Counted from the stretch's first letter, positions 9,148 to 18,310 are shown. The stretch is DNA of 64,000 bases from Alteromonadaceae bacterium BrNp21-10 (GCA_030418115.1 JAUHQD010000011.1:78839-142838); one strand, 5' to 3'. Notes: generated by a model not told the origin, from the letters alone. Numbers and translations are program-made.

Positions 9148-10641
9148 ATGCAGTCAGCAAATATTGAAAATATTGTTATTGTCGGCGGCGGTACCGCAGG
9201 TTGGATGGTCGCAGCGGCCATGGCCAATCGTTTACCTCAAAAGTTTTGCCGAATTACCCTTATAGAGTCCGATGCCATTGGCACCGTCGGCGTGGGTGAA
9301 TCCACCATCCCGCATATTCGCCAATTTAACGAAACCCTCGGTATTGATGAAAAAACCTTTGTGGAGAAAACGCACGCCACGGTTAAATTGGGGATAAAAT
9401 TCAACGATTGGGCAGCCATAGGCGACAGTTATTTCCATCCCTTTGGTGAGCATGGAGAAATCACTCAAGGAATCGATTTCCATCAATACTGGTTAAAAGC
9501 TCGGGCGATGGGCGAAAACCATGATCTCGAAGAATACTCGCTGGCGGCGATGGCGGCATTTGCCGGTAAATTTCCTTTATCAACACAAAATAAACCGACG
9601 GTTTTTGCCGATTACACTTATTCCTATCATATCGACGCCACTGCTTATGCGGCTTTTTTAAGTGAATACGCACAGCAACGGGGCGTTAAACGTATTGAAG
9701 GCAAAGTGGTGACTGTTGAACAGCACGCCAATGATTTTATAAAAAGTGTGACGTTGGAAAGTGGCGAATGTATTAGCGGTGACTTATTTATTGATTGCAG
9801 TGGTTTTCGTGGTTTATTGATTGATAAAACCTTAAAAACACCTTTCCTTGATTGGAGCCATTGGCTGCCCACCGATAGCGCAGTCGCCGTGCCTTGTGAG
9901 AGAACAGGGGCACTAAAGCCTTATACCCAAGCCACCGCACGAGTCAGCGGCTGGCAATGGCAAATCCCCTTGCAACACCGCATCGGCAATGGTCACGTTT
10001 TTACCAGCCACTTTTTAGATGACCAACAAGCTATTGATATTTTAATGAATTCGTTACCGGGAAAAGCCTTGGCCGATCCTAGAATTCTGCGTTTTAAAGC
10101 GGGCCGTCGTCAGTATTCATGGCAAAAAAACTGTGTGGCTATTGGCTTGTCATCTGGATTTTTAGAGCCCTTAGAATCCACCAGTATTTATTTAATCCAA
10201 TTAGGCGTAAGCAAGTTACTGGAATTGTTTCCAGACAAGTCATGCCATCAAGCAGAAGTGGATGAATATAATCGCAGTATTAGCCAGCAGTATGAGCTGA
10301 TCCGTAATTTCATTATTTTACATTTTCACGTTAGCCAACGTAATGATTCACCATTCTGGGAACATTGTCGCAACATGCCCATCCCCGATGAACTACAACA
10401 CCTGTTAACCCTGTTTGCCGAATCAGGACGGACTGACATTGGTCAGTTTGGAGTATGGCCTGCAGTCTGTGTGGGTCAAGGGATTATTCCCAAACACCAT
10501 GACGCTAGGCTCGATGCCATGAGTAATCAACAATTAGCGCAATTTATGGCCAACCATCGTCAAAAAATTCAACAAATGCTGAGCACCTTCCCCGATGCCG
10601 ACGATTACATCAAAGAAGCCATTGCTAGGGGTGCCGCATGA
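9148..10641 (+). CDS. Tryptophan halogenase-family flavoprotein
   Basis: A 497-residue FAD-dependent enzyme of the PrnA/RebH family. The FAD motif GGGTAGW is at residues 13-19, GVGEST follows at about 48-53, the lysine corresponding to the PrnA catalytic Lys79 is K80 in VKLGIKF, and the halogenase signature WQWQIP is at 269-274. All hallmarks of a working flavin-dependent halogenase are therefore present. However, homologues encoded beside TonB receptors in polysaccharide loci have no established substrate, so tryptophan should not be assumed. It needs a flavin reductase, none of which is encoded adjacently. The following homologue overlaps its stop codon. Confidence 0.88.
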   Translation: MQSANIENIVIVGGGTAGWMVAAAMANRLPQKFCRITLIESDAIGTVGVGESTIPHIRQFNETLGIDEKTFVEKTHATVKLGIKFNDWAAIGDSYFHPFGEHGEITQGIDFHQYWLKARAMGENHDLEEYSLAAMAAFAGKFPLSTQNKPTVFADYTYSYHIDATAYAAFLSEYAQQRGVKRIEGKVVTVEQHANDFIKSVTLESGECISGDLFIDCSGFRGLLIDKTLKTPFLDWSHWLPTDSAVAVPCERTGALKPYTQATARVSGWQWQIPLQHRIGNGHVFTSHFLDDQQAIDILMNSLPGKALADPRILRFKAGRRQYSWQKNCVAIGLSSGFLEPLESTSIYLIQLGVSKLLELFPDKSCHQAEVDEYNRSISQQYELIRNFIILHFHVSQRNDSPFWEHCRNMPIPDELQHLLTLFAESGRTDIGQFGVWPAVCVGQGIIPKHHDARLDAMSNQQLAQFMANHRQKIQQMLSTFPDADDYIKEAIARGAA

Positions 10642-12161
10642 GTTGGTCACAACAGCAATCACAGAATAACGGCGCTATTGAGCAGATTGTAATAGTCGGT
10701 GCCGATGTTTTAGGCTGGTGCGCCGCGGTTGCTTTGGCACGAGGCCTTCAAGGGCAAAATGTGAGTATTACTGTTGTCGAATCAAGCCATAAAAAGTCCA
10801 ATGGCAATGGTAATCACGGTGTTCACGATAATCAGGGGATTATTCACGCCAGCGCACACTTGTTTGATTTTCATCAATTACTGGGTATTCAAGACAAACA
10901 ATTACTGGCTAAGGGTCAGGCAAAATTATGTTCTGGCAGCCAGTTTTTTAATTTTTCCCAACAACACAACCAATATGTTGTTGGCTGCGAGAAAGCCCAA
11001 CCCAGTTTTTGTAGCATTGAACTACATCATGTTTTGCAATGGTTAGGCATTGAGGATCCAACACCTTATTCCCTTAGTGGATTAGCCACAGAAAAAACAC
11101 TATTAGCCCTGCCCACCGCCAACAGCGATGAAGTAACCGCTGGTTTTTCACCTAGGGTGAATTTGGATGCCGCGACCTATCAGCGTTTTATGCAAGGTGC
11201 TGCGATCCATTTAGGTGTGATGCATCAACAGGCCGCAATTCAACAGATTGATTATCACGTAGATAGTGGCTTTATCCAGCAATTAACCTTGACCAATGGC
11301 GAAACCTTGCAGGTCGATTTACTCGTCAATAATAGCCATGATGAGGCACTTTTTAGACCGATAAATCAGCAACGTCAATTTAAAGACTGTCGTTCATTGT
11401 TAGCTTTTGATAGAAAAATAACGACAGTCAGCACTACCCAAAACCAAGCCAAACCTTATCAACAATTTCATGCTACCGAGCATGGAGTCTGCGAACTGAA
11501 TTTTATGCCAAGTCTGCACAGTGCAACCTTACATTATGCTGCGGAGCACACCAGTGATAAGCAAGCACAACAGCAGCTTGCTGCCCTGCTAGACCATGCT
11601 CAAATAGATAATGCCCAAGGCTTTGATGTGACTCATGTTAACGCTGGCTATAACACCAACTGCTTACACAAAAATTGTTTTGCTATCGGTGATAACGCCG
11701 GCTATTTGGGCACGTCACCTTTTAGCCAGTTGATCCTATTACAACGCAGCATAAGCAAATTACTGGAGTTATTTCCTGGCAAGGCGTGCTTAGCCACCAA
11801 TAGTGCCGAATTAAACCGACGCATCAACCAAGATTACCAACAGGCGCTGCACTATAGCTTATTGATGCTCAACTTTAGCGAACAGCCAATACAATACTAT
11901 TGGCAAGCACAGATAGAGCAATTACCTGAAGCACTACAGCAAAAAATTCGCTTATTCCGCAGTAGTGGTCGGGTTAGCAGCGAGCTTAATCCCTTAGTCT
12001 CTCGAGATCTTTGGATCACCATGCTGAAGTATAAAGTGCGTGACAATCGAGGTTACGAACCAGTACTCGATGCCTTAGATAAGCAAAAAGGTCTGCAGTT
12101 TTTACAACAACTTAAACAGCGCATCGCACAATGCTTAAGCCATTATCGCCCATATCAATAA
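10638..12161 (+). CDS. Degenerate tryptophan-halogenase-like protein
   Basis: A 507-residue paralogue of the preceding gene, joined to it by an ATGA overlap. The overall fold should be the same: the C-terminal part retains FAIGDNAGYLG and the ISKLLELFPGKACL segment nearly identical to its neighbour. The N-terminal nucleotide motif is altered to VGADVLGW, losing the first glycines of GxGxxG. The region where its partner has WQWQIP reads CELNFMP. FAD binding and halogenation are thus doubtful, and it may be a partner or scaffold for the intact enzyme; this is inference. Such pairs recur next to TonB receptors in marine gammaproteobacteria, which argues against simple decay. Confidence 0.8.
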   Translation: MSWSQQQSQNNGAIEQIVIVGADVLGWCAAVALARGLQGQNVSITVVESSHKKSNGNGNHGVHDNQGIIHASAHLFDFHQLLGIQDKQLLAKGQAKLCSGSQFFNFSQQHNQYVVGCEKAQPSFCSIELHHVLQWLGIEDPTPYSLSGLATEKTLLALPTANSDEVTAGFSPRVNLDAATYQRFMQGAAIHLGVMHQQAAIQQIDYHVDSGFIQQLTLTNGETLQVDLLVNNSHDEALFRPINQQRQFKDCRSLLAFDRKITTVSTTQNQAKPYQQFHATEHGVCELNFMPSLHSATLHYAAEHTSDKQAQQQLAALLDHAQIDNAQGFDVTHVNAGYNTNCLHKNCFAIGDNAGYLGTSPFSQLILLQRSISKLLELFPGKACLATNSAELNRRINQDYQQALHYSLLMLNFSEQPIQYYWQAQIEQLPEALQQKIRLFRSSGRVSSELNPLVSRDLWITMLKYKVRDNRGYEPVLDALDKQKGLQFLQQLKQRIAQCLSHYRPYQ

Positions 12162-12250
12162 ACGTAATTTTGTTAAGGATTTGTGATATTAATTCATTGA
12201 ATTATCAGACCTATTTAGACAAAGTTAATTTTCAGAAAACCGAGAACATT

Positions 12251-14023
12251 ATGACCAAACCAATCAGTACAATATTGACTAATACTTTACAGCTCAGCCG
12301 CGTTGTAGTTGCCGGACTCCTCATTGGCGCAACACTTAGTGCTTGTCAATCAACGGTGTTAACATCAGTCGAGCAAAAATCAGAACACAACAGCAGTAAA
12401 CCGCTACCACAAATTGTCAGCCAAAACGGCAAACATGCTTTTATGGTGGATGGTAAGCCGTTTTTGCTACTCGGTGCGCAAACCAATAATTCCGCTAACT
12501 ACCCCCACGCATTGCAGGATGTATGGCCAGTAGTCAAAGACATGCACGCCAACTTACTGGCTATCCCCGTGGCGTGGGAACAAATCGAGCCGGTGGAAGG
12601 CCAGTTTGATTTCAGTTTTCTTGATGCTTTAATCAAAGAAGCTCGTGAAAACAACGTGCGTTTAAATCTATTGTGGTTTGCTACGTGGAAAAACAACGCC
12701 CCACACTATGCGCCAAACTGGGTTAAGTTAGACAATCAACGCTTCCCTCGGGTAGTTAAAAAAGACGGTGATACTCTAAACTCCATGTCGCCACTGGGTA
12801 AAAATACCTTAGAGGCAGACAAAAAGGCCTTTTTGCGTTTAATGGCGTATTTACGTGATCACGATAAAGGACACCAAGTCATTATGGTGCAGGTGCAAAA
12901 TGAAGTGGGCACCTATGGCGCAAAACGCGACTTTTCCCCTATGGCGCAAGCGGTGTTTGAGCAAGCAGTGCCAACTGAGCTAACCAGTGGGCTTGGGGTT
13001 AAAAATGGCACTTGGACAGAGGTATTTGCTAAGGATGCCGATGAGTTTTTCCACGCCTGGCATATTGGCCGCTATGTAGAGACCATAGCTTCCGCTGGTA
13101 AAGCGGTGAAAAATTTGCCGATGAATGTCAATGTGGCGTTGCGTAATCCGTTCCACCCAGGTGATGGTTATTCCATGGGTGGGCCAACCGATAACGTGAT
13201 TGATCTATGGAAAATCGCCGCCCCCAGTATTGATATGATTTCCCCTGATATTTACTTCCGCGATCACAAAACCGTCAGCAAAGTCTTAGAGCTGTATTCC
13301 CGCGCTGATAATGCGTTATATGTTTCAGAAATTGGTAACGACCAACCCTACGCTCGTTATTTTTTCTCCACATTAGGTGAGCAAGGCATTGGTTTTGCGC
13401 CCTTTGGTATGGATTACACCGACTACGCCAATTACCCCTTAGGTGCCAAAGAAGTCAATGCGGCCACCATTGCGCCCTTTGCCGAAAACTACAAATTAAT
13501 GGCACCTTGGGCATCAGAATGGGCGCGCCTGAGTTTTGAGTCCGAGGTCTGGGGTGTTTCTGAGCCTGTTGATAGCTTTGGCGAGAAGCAAAGCTTATGG
13601 AATGCCAAACTCACTGACGAATCCGTTAGCGAACAACAAAAGCAACAGGCTAAACAAGATAAGGCCAAAGCCTTAACCCAACACCTTGATTTAGGTTTAT
13701 GGGATGCTGAAGTCACCTATGGTCGTAAGATGTTCTGGATCGACCCACCAGTGGGTAATAGCCCGGCGTCTGGTGGCGCACTGATCGCCAAACTCAGTGA
13801 TAACGAATATTTAATCACCGCCTATCGCGCCCGTGTTGAGTTTTTACCCTCCGCCGAATTAGCTGGTAAAAAATACATAATTGAGCGGGTTGAAGAAGGC
13901 CATTTTGAAGATGGCAAATGGGTGTTTGAACGAGTATGGAACGGTGACCAAACCGACTGGGGGCTGAACTTCACTTCACAACAACATATTCTGAAAGTAA
14001 AAATGGCGGCTTATCAGCCCTAA
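12251..14023 (+). CDS. GH35-type beta-galactosidase-like lipoprotein (DUF5597 family)
   Basis: A 590-residue clan GH-A glycosidase, probably an outer-membrane or periplasmic lipoprotein: the signal peptide ends in the lipobox LSAC. The fold starts with GKHAFMVDGKPFLLLGAQ; QNEVGTYG carries the predicted acid Glu218 and YVSEIGND the predicted nucleophile Glu360; a C-terminal beta domain follows. It resembles the Cellvibrio Bgl35A type, which removes galactose from xyloglucan side chains (from memory, not searched). ATG at 12251 is chosen because it gives an uninterrupted lipoprotein signal with GAGAA upstream; an in-frame ATG at 12131 lies inside the previous gene and would bury the signal. It follows the halogenase pair without a terminator. 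Confidence 0.82.
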   Translation: MTKPISTILTNTLQLSRVVVAGLLIGATLSACQSTVLTSVEQKSEHNSSKPLPQIVSQNGKHAFMVDGKPFLLLGAQTNNSANYPHALQDVWPVVKDMHANLLAIPVAWEQIEPVEGQFDFSFLDALIKEARENNVRLNLLWFATWKNNAPHYAPNWVKLDNQRFPRVVKKDGDTLNSMSPLGKNTLEADKKAFLRLMAYLRDHDKGHQVIMVQVQNEVGTYGAKRDFSPMAQAVFEQAVPTELTSGLGVKNGTWTEVFAKDADEFFHAWHIGRYVETIASAGKAVKNLPMNVNVALRNPFHPGDGYSMGGPTDNVIDLWKIAAPSIDMISPDIYFRDHKTVSKVLELYSRADNALYVSEIGNDQPYARYFFSTLGEQGIGFAPFGMDYTDYANYPLGAKEVNAATIAPFAENYKLMAPWASEWARLSFESEVWGVSEPVDSFGEKQSLWNAKLTDESVSEQQKQQAKQDKAKALTQHLDLGLWDAEVTYGRKMFWIDPPVGNSPASGGALIAKLSDNEYLITAYRARVEFLPSAELAGKKYIIERVEEGHFEDGKWVFERVWNGDQTDWGLNFTSQQHILKVKMAAYQP

Positions 14024-14066
14024 CTTAGCGAAACCATGTATTAAATCAGATTTAAAAGGATCAACT

Positions 14067-15410
14067 ATGTTCGTCAATTCAAGAAAAAACACTTTAGCTG
14101 GGATAATGTTCACCTGTTTCCTGCTGCCACTAGCCGGATGTTCAAACACCACAACAGAGTCCAACGCGGCGCTGTTAGTGCAACAACAGCAATTAGCCGA
14201 TATTCCTTTATTTTCAGCCAATATTGCTATTGACCAGCAACCCCATAGATTATCAATCAGTATTCCCGAGCAAAGCAAAATCATCAGCAGTGCATTTACA
14301 GAGGTTGATAATAAAACCTTAAACGCCGCCATCATTGTTGATGAACACACGGCTAAAAGCGCATTAGCCCTGAGCCTAAACGATACATGGCGAGGTAGTT
14401 TACATATAGATACCGATGAGCCGTTAAATTTAAACGCTTATATGACAACCGGCAGCATTGATTTAGATATCAATGTGCAACAATTCTACAAAACCGCACT
14501 GGATATTGTCATGGACTGTGGACCAGACTGTGAATCCTCGGTGCGTTTGCGGGAATGGGCCTTGTCCGCCAAAGAGCAAGGCTGGCAAAAACTATCTATT
14601 CCCCTCACTTGTTTTATGCAAGATAACGCCAACTTTGCTCACGTGAAGCGACCTATTACGTTGCAGATGGGCGGCAAAGGTCAATTAACTATCGCTTCAA
14701 TTAACATTAAGGCTACAGGGCCAAGTAATTTCCAATGCCCTGATAAAGCCACATTAACCACTACCCCTGATATTTTAAATGAATACTGGGCGGTTGATTG
14801 GTGGATGCCCCGTCATAAAGAAAAAGTGGCAATAGCACAGCAAGGTAATATTGATTTACTAATGATTGGTGACTCCATTACCCATGGCTGGGAAAATCAC
14901 GGTAAAGAAGTGTGGCAAAAACATTTCGGCGACATTCAGACTCTTAACATTGGCTTTAGTGGTGATCGCACCGAGAATGTCATTTGGCGCTTACAACATA
15001 ATACCGTTGATGGTATTAACCCCAAGCTAGCTGTGATGATGATTGGTACCAATAACACCGGCCATCGATTTGATAAACCTGAATATATTGCCAATGGTGT
15101 TAAAGCGATTATCGATGACTTAGCCGTCCGTCTACCTAAAACCCCATTATTGTTACTGGCCATATTCCCACGCTCCGCCAGCGCGGACGACAAGTTACGC
15201 ATCAATAATGAGCAGACCAATGTGTTATTAAAGGCACTGGCTCAGCAATATCCCCAAGTAGAATTCGCTAATTTCAATGCCGCATTTTTAACCGAAGGTG
15301 GCACCTTAACCAAAGAAATCATGCCGGACCTACTACACCCCCACGCTGAGGGTTATGAAATCTGGGCAAATCAATTAGAACCCTTTATTGATCAATATTT
15401 AAAAAAATAG
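14067..15410 (+). CDS. Two-domain lipoprotein: ExoP-like domain plus SGNH/GDSL esterase
   Basis: A 447-residue secreted lipoprotein (lipobox LAGC at about residues 22-25). Residues about 45-225 form a jelly-roll region like the C-terminal domain of GH3 ExoP-type glucosidases, with MDCGPDC and a later LTCF cysteine. Residues about 250-447 are an SGNH hydrolase of the platelet-activating-factor acetylhydrolase-like type: GDSITHGW with Ser270, SGDRTENVIWRL, GTNNTGH and the Asp421/His424 pair in DLLHPH. It probably removes acetyl groups from plant polysaccharide, the first domain perhaps binding glycan. A stand-alone copy of the first domain is encoded at 50656-51312. AAGGA lies before the ATG. 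Confidence 0.85.
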   Translation: MFVNSRKNTLAGIMFTCFLLPLAGCSNTTTESNAALLVQQQQLADIPLFSANIAIDQQPHRLSISIPEQSKIISSAFTEVDNKTLNAAIIVDEHTAKSALALSLNDTWRGSLHIDTDEPLNLNAYMTTGSIDLDINVQQFYKTALDIVMDCGPDCESSVRLREWALSAKEQGWQKLSIPLTCFMQDNANFAHVKRPITLQMGGKGQLTIASINIKATGPSNFQCPDKATLTTTPDILNEYWAVDWWMPRHKEKVAIAQQGNIDLLMIGDSITHGWENHGKEVWQKHFGDIQTLNIGFSGDRTENVIWRLQHNTVDGINPKLAVMMIGTNNTGHRFDKPEYIANGVKAIIDDLAVRLPKTPLLLLAIFPRSASADDKLRINNEQTNVLLKALAQQYPQVEFANFNAAFLTEGGTLTKEIMPDLLHPHAEGYEIWANQLEPFIDQYLKK

Positions 15411-15421
15411 AATTTATGCGA

Positions 15422-15447
15422 GCCAATTAACTTACTGATTAATTGGC
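15422..15447 (+). repeat. Intergenic inverted repeat between esterase and GH5 genes
   Basis: GCCAATTAA (15422-15430) and TTAATTGGC (15439-15447) form a perfect nine-base stem with an eight-base loop, directly upstream of the GH5 ribosome site. No T run follows; it could be a processing or stabilising hairpin or an operator. Confidence 0.45.
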
Positions 15448-15472
15448 GAGACTTACCTGTATGGAGTTGACA

Positions 15473-16924
15473 ATGTTGAAATTTTTTCGTGGATTAATGT
15501 TAATGCTGGGATGCATCGTCATAACAGCGTGTGGTAGCAGTAGCGGAGGCGGCTCTAGTCCGCCCAAAGATCCCCCCCCAAGTACTACCTTAAGCGTCAG
15601 CCCAACCAGTATTGAGGTCGACTCAACTAACAACACTCAAGATTTTAGCATCAGCACTAATACAAACTGGAGCGCCAGTACTACAGCCACTTGGTTAACC
15701 CTAAGCGCAACTACAGGTAACGGCAGTAGCGATATCACTATTACCGCCACTACCAATAATACTGACCAAGCTCGCAGTACAGATATTGTGATTAGCGCCG
15801 GTGCGTTAACTGCCACCATTCAAGCCAATCAAGATGCGACTGACGATAGCTTTAGTTACGACATTGCCCCAGATGCCACCGATATGCGTGAGTTAGCCAG
15901 CACCGAATTCACCGCTTTGATGGGTGTCGGTTTTAATATTGGTAATTCTTTAGAAGCCGTGGGCGGTGAAACCGCTTGGGGTAACCCGATGATTTCTGAA
16001 GCCCTAATAGATGCCATTAAAGCCGCGGGGTTTAAATCCATTCGTTTGCCAGTGGCTTGGAGCCAGTTTAGCGACGAAACCAACTTCGTCATCAAAAATG
16101 AATGGATGGATAGAGTTGAGCAAGTGGTCAGCTATGCCATTAGCCAAGATTTAATTGTAATGATGAATATCCATTGGGATGGCGGCTGGATGCAACCTAC
16201 AGCAGGCGAAAAAGATTACGTCAATCATCGTCTGGATATCATGTGGCGACAGATTGCCATTCGCTTTCGAGATTATGATGATCGCCTACTGTTTGCCGGT
16301 ACCAATGAAGTCATGGTCGAAGGTGATTATGGTACCCCGACCGAAGAATATTATTCCGCACAAAATAGCTTCAATCAGACATTTGTTACCACAGTACGTA
16401 AAACCGGGGGTCGCAACGCTTATCGACAACTCATCGTACAGGGCTTTAATACCAATATTGACCACACCATTAATTATGCCGTGGTGCCTACTGACGTTAT
16501 TAATAATCGTTTAATGATGGAAGTACATTTTTACGACCCATACAACTTCACCCTCAATGCCAATAGCAATCTCACTCAATGGGGTGCTAATGCCACTGAC
16601 GGTAGTAAGGCTGAAAGTTGGGCTAATGAAGCTTATATTGATAGTCAATTTTTGGCCATGCGCAGCCATTTTCATGACCAAGGTGTAGGGCTGATTTTAG
16701 GTGAATACGGTGCAATCTCGCGCACCGAAGATCCTGATCATGAAGCCTATCGACTAGACTGGAATCGCTATGTGACTAAAGCCGCCGTAGACATGAATAT
16801 GGTGCCGTTTTACTGGGACAATGGCGATAGTGGTAATCATGGCTTTGCCTTATTTAACCGTGCTACGGCCGCGCAAATTGCGCCGGATCTTATCCAAGCC
16901 ATTGTTGCAGCTGACAGCGAATAA
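15473..16924 (+). CDS. BACON-GH5 endo-beta-glucanase lipoprotein (GH5_4-like, possible xyloglucanase)
   Basis: A 483-residue surface or periplasmic lipoprotein: signal peptide with lipobox ITAC, then a glycine/serine/proline linker. Residues about 37-120 are a BACON domain (TLSVSPTSIEVDS, NTNWSAS, TWLTLS). Residues about 140-483 are a GH5 barrel opening with MGVGFNIGNSLEA and ETAWGNP, the pattern of subfamily 4, which holds many endo-xyloglucanases. GTNEV carries the acid Glu279 and GEYGA the nucleophile Glu411. The BACON-GH5 arrangement is the one known from Bacteroides xyloglucan loci. ATG at 15473 has GGAG seven bases upstream; an upstream in-frame ATG at 15443 would lengthen the signal peptide awkwardly. 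Confidence 0.88.
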   Translation: MLKFFRGLMLMLGCIVITACGSSSGGGSSPPKDPPPSTTLSVSPTSIEVDSTNNTQDFSISTNTNWSASTTATWLTLSATTGNGSSDITITATTNNTDQARSTDIVISAGALTATIQANQDATDDSFSYDIAPDATDMRELASTEFTALMGVGFNIGNSLEAVGGETAWGNPMISEALIDAIKAAGFKSIRLPVAWSQFSDETNFVIKNEWMDRVEQVVSYAISQDLIVMMNIHWDGGWMQPTAGEKDYVNHRLDIMWRQIAIRFRDYDDRLLFAGTNEVMVEGDYGTPTEEYYSAQNSFNQTFVTTVRKTGGRNAYRQLIVQGFNTNIDHTINYAVVPTDVINNRLMMEVHFYDPYNFTLNANSNLTQWGANATDGSKAESWANEAYIDSQFLAMRSHFHDQGVGLILGEYGAISRTEDPDHEAYRLDWNRYVTKAAVDMNMVPFYWDNGDSGNHGFALFNRATAAQIAPDLIQAIVAADSE

Positions 16925-16939
16925 CCGATCTGCAACTAA

Positions 16940-16969
16940 AACCACCGCCCCTCTTAGCTGGCGGTGGTT
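16940..16969 (+). terminator. Strong hairpin after GH5 gene
   Basis: AACCACCGCC (16940-16949) pairs perfectly with GGCGGTGGTT (16960-16969) around a ten-base loop. It lies between the GH5 and CE12 genes. There is no T run, so it is more likely a weak terminator or an mRNA-stabilising element. Confidence 0.45.
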
Positions 16970-17053
16970 CTACCCCATTTATAATACTATTAATCTGATA
17001 GCAAATGGGCTTACCCTTAGCCTCACCGATAACAGTTTGTCAGGAAAGTAAAA

Positions 17054-17881
17054 ATGCCTTTAGTTTATGCAACACTCCCTCAGCGCTTTAGTGTTTTGAT
17101 GAGGATGTTACTCATTAGTCACCTTTTGTTTAGTGCCACCACATTAGCCAATGAAGAACCCACCATGCAACAGAACAATAGCATGCAACTATTTATGGCT
17201 GGTGATTCTACTATGGCCATTAAAGACCCGAAAGATTACCCAGAAACAGGTTGGGGTGTGCCCTTTGCGACTTTTTTTGCTGACAACGTTACTGTTGTTA
17301 ATGGCGCTAAAAATGGTCGAAGCACCCGAACTTTTATTGAAGAAGGTCTGTGGCAACAGATTATGGAGCAATTGCAGCCGGGTGATTATGTGCTTATCCA
17401 GTTTGGTCACAATGATGAAGTTGAAAAGAAAACCGACCGTTACACTACGCCAGAGCAATATACCGCCAACCTAACTCGCTTTATCAACGATGTTCGTAGC
17501 AAAGACGCTCACCCTATTCTGCTTACGCCGATTATTCGCCGCTATTTTAATGATCAAGGCCAATTGCAAGCGACACATCCCTATTCAACTTTAGTCCACA
17601 ACGTGGCCAAACAAACCAAAGTAGATTTTATTGATTTAGAAAAGCTCACCCATGATCATTTCCAAGCCTTAGGCGACGAAGACTCAGTATTACGCTTTAT
17701 GCATATTCAACCAGACTTACACCCCAACTACCCCTACGGCGTAAAAGACAATACTCATTTAAATCGCCTTGGTGCTCGTGAAGTCGCGCAATTAGTATTA
17801 ACCGACTTAAAGCAACATCAGCATCCATTACTACAATGGTTACGCAAGGTTGATCCTAAACACCTTAAACTCAAATACTGA
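17054..17881 (+). CDS. CE12 rhamnogalacturonan/xylan acetylesterase (SGNH family)
   Basis: A 275-residue secreted esterase expected to release acetate from rhamnogalacturonan I or xylan. A hydrophobic signal peptide (LLISHLLFSATTLA) precedes LFMAGDSTMA, where Ser52 is the nucleophile. GWGVPFA, NGAKNGRSTRTF, and QFGHND follow as blocks II and III, and KDNTHLNRLGA provides the Asp232/His235 pair. The spacing and the GHND block are typical of carbohydrate esterase family 12. GGAAAG lies upstream of the ATG. It is last in the run of carbohydrate genes and is followed by a region without clear genes. It broadens the locus from xyloglucan to pectic or other acetylated material. Confidence 0.88.
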   Translation: MPLVYATLPQRFSVLMRMLLISHLLFSATTLANEEPTMQQNNSMQLFMAGDSTMAIKDPKDYPETGWGVPFATFFADNVTVVNGAKNGRSTRTFIEEGLWQQIMEQLQPGDYVLIQFGHNDEVEKKTDRYTTPEQYTANLTRFINDVRSKDAHPILLTPIIRRYFNDQGQLQATHPYSTLVHNVAKQTKVDFIDLEKLTHDHFQALGDEDSVLRFMHIQPDLHPNYPYGVKDNTHLNRLGAREVAQLVLTDLKQHQHPLLQWLRKVDPKHLKLKY

Positions 17882-17908
17882 GTTTTGTATTAGGCTTGCG
17901 CACTGACC

Positions 17909-17934
17909 ATTGAGGGAGGATATTGAGGGAGGAT
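17909..17934 (+). repeat. 13-base perfect tandem duplication
   Basis: ATTGAGGGAGGAT occurs twice back to back (17909-17921 and 17922-17934). Each unit contains a GGGAGG Shine-Dalgarno-like core, so the second copy sits about eight bases from the ATG of the following 27-codon ORF. Confidence 0.8.
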
Positions 17935-17940
17935 AAAACG

Positions 17941-18024
17941 ATGAATGAGAATTCAACATTGATTCCATTCAATGGTCAGATCGTCATCAAGCACATATAC
18001 TGTTGTAACATATTGGTCAATTAG
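17941..18024 (+). pseudogene. 27-codon ORF, possible remnant of phage antirepressor N-terminus
   Basis: The ORF starts with ATG behind a very strong duplicated Shine-Dalgarno sequence and ends at a TAG after 27 codons. Its beginning, NENSTLIPFNGQ, resembles the start of P22-type antirepressor N-terminal domains, in which a PF.GQ-like motif precedes a conserved AMKPI motif. The remainder (IYCCNILVN) does not continue the match, so the frame appears broken. The similarity is from memory and weak; it could equally be a leader peptide or chance. Confidence 0.3.
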
Positions 18025-18310
18025 TAGTAACGAACTGCGGTTATGGATCTAGCCATTCGATTAGATTTCCATTGCAATTAAAGCCTATTCAGCTAAATAT
18101 AGGTACTGTAATTCAGTCGCTTTAAGGTTTAGGTCAACGAGTTAGGTAACGTTTTAGTTCTAGAATGTAAGAGCAATACGACTAATAAACCCAATAAAAT
18201 ACGAATGGCTTTAATTACAGATAAACAGAAATGATGTGGGTAATTGTTTGAGTCCTCAATTTACCTCATCATTAATATTGTTAATGCCAATATACTGGTG
18301 ACCCTTGACG

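Larger units (their letters stand above)
17882..18310. other. Gap with tandem duplication and gene remnants
   Basis: This 429-base stretch holds a perfect 13-base tandem duplication (17909-17934), a 27-codon ORF described separately, and otherwise broken reading frames. Further on (about 18075-18095) a frame reads LQLKPI, reminiscent of the AMKPI/LKPIC motif of phage antirepressor N-terminal domains, which supports, weakly, a decayed gene. No terminator or RNA gene was recognised. Confidence 0.35.

Noticed and set aside
12131..12250. N-terminal extension of the GH35-like gene back to the ATG at 12131
   Set aside because: It overlaps the previous gene and would place 40 residues in front of a complete lipoprotein signal peptide.
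13976..14350. 124-codon minus-strand open frame across the GH35-like/esterase junction
   Set aside because: Antisense to two well-supported genes, no ribosome site or family features.
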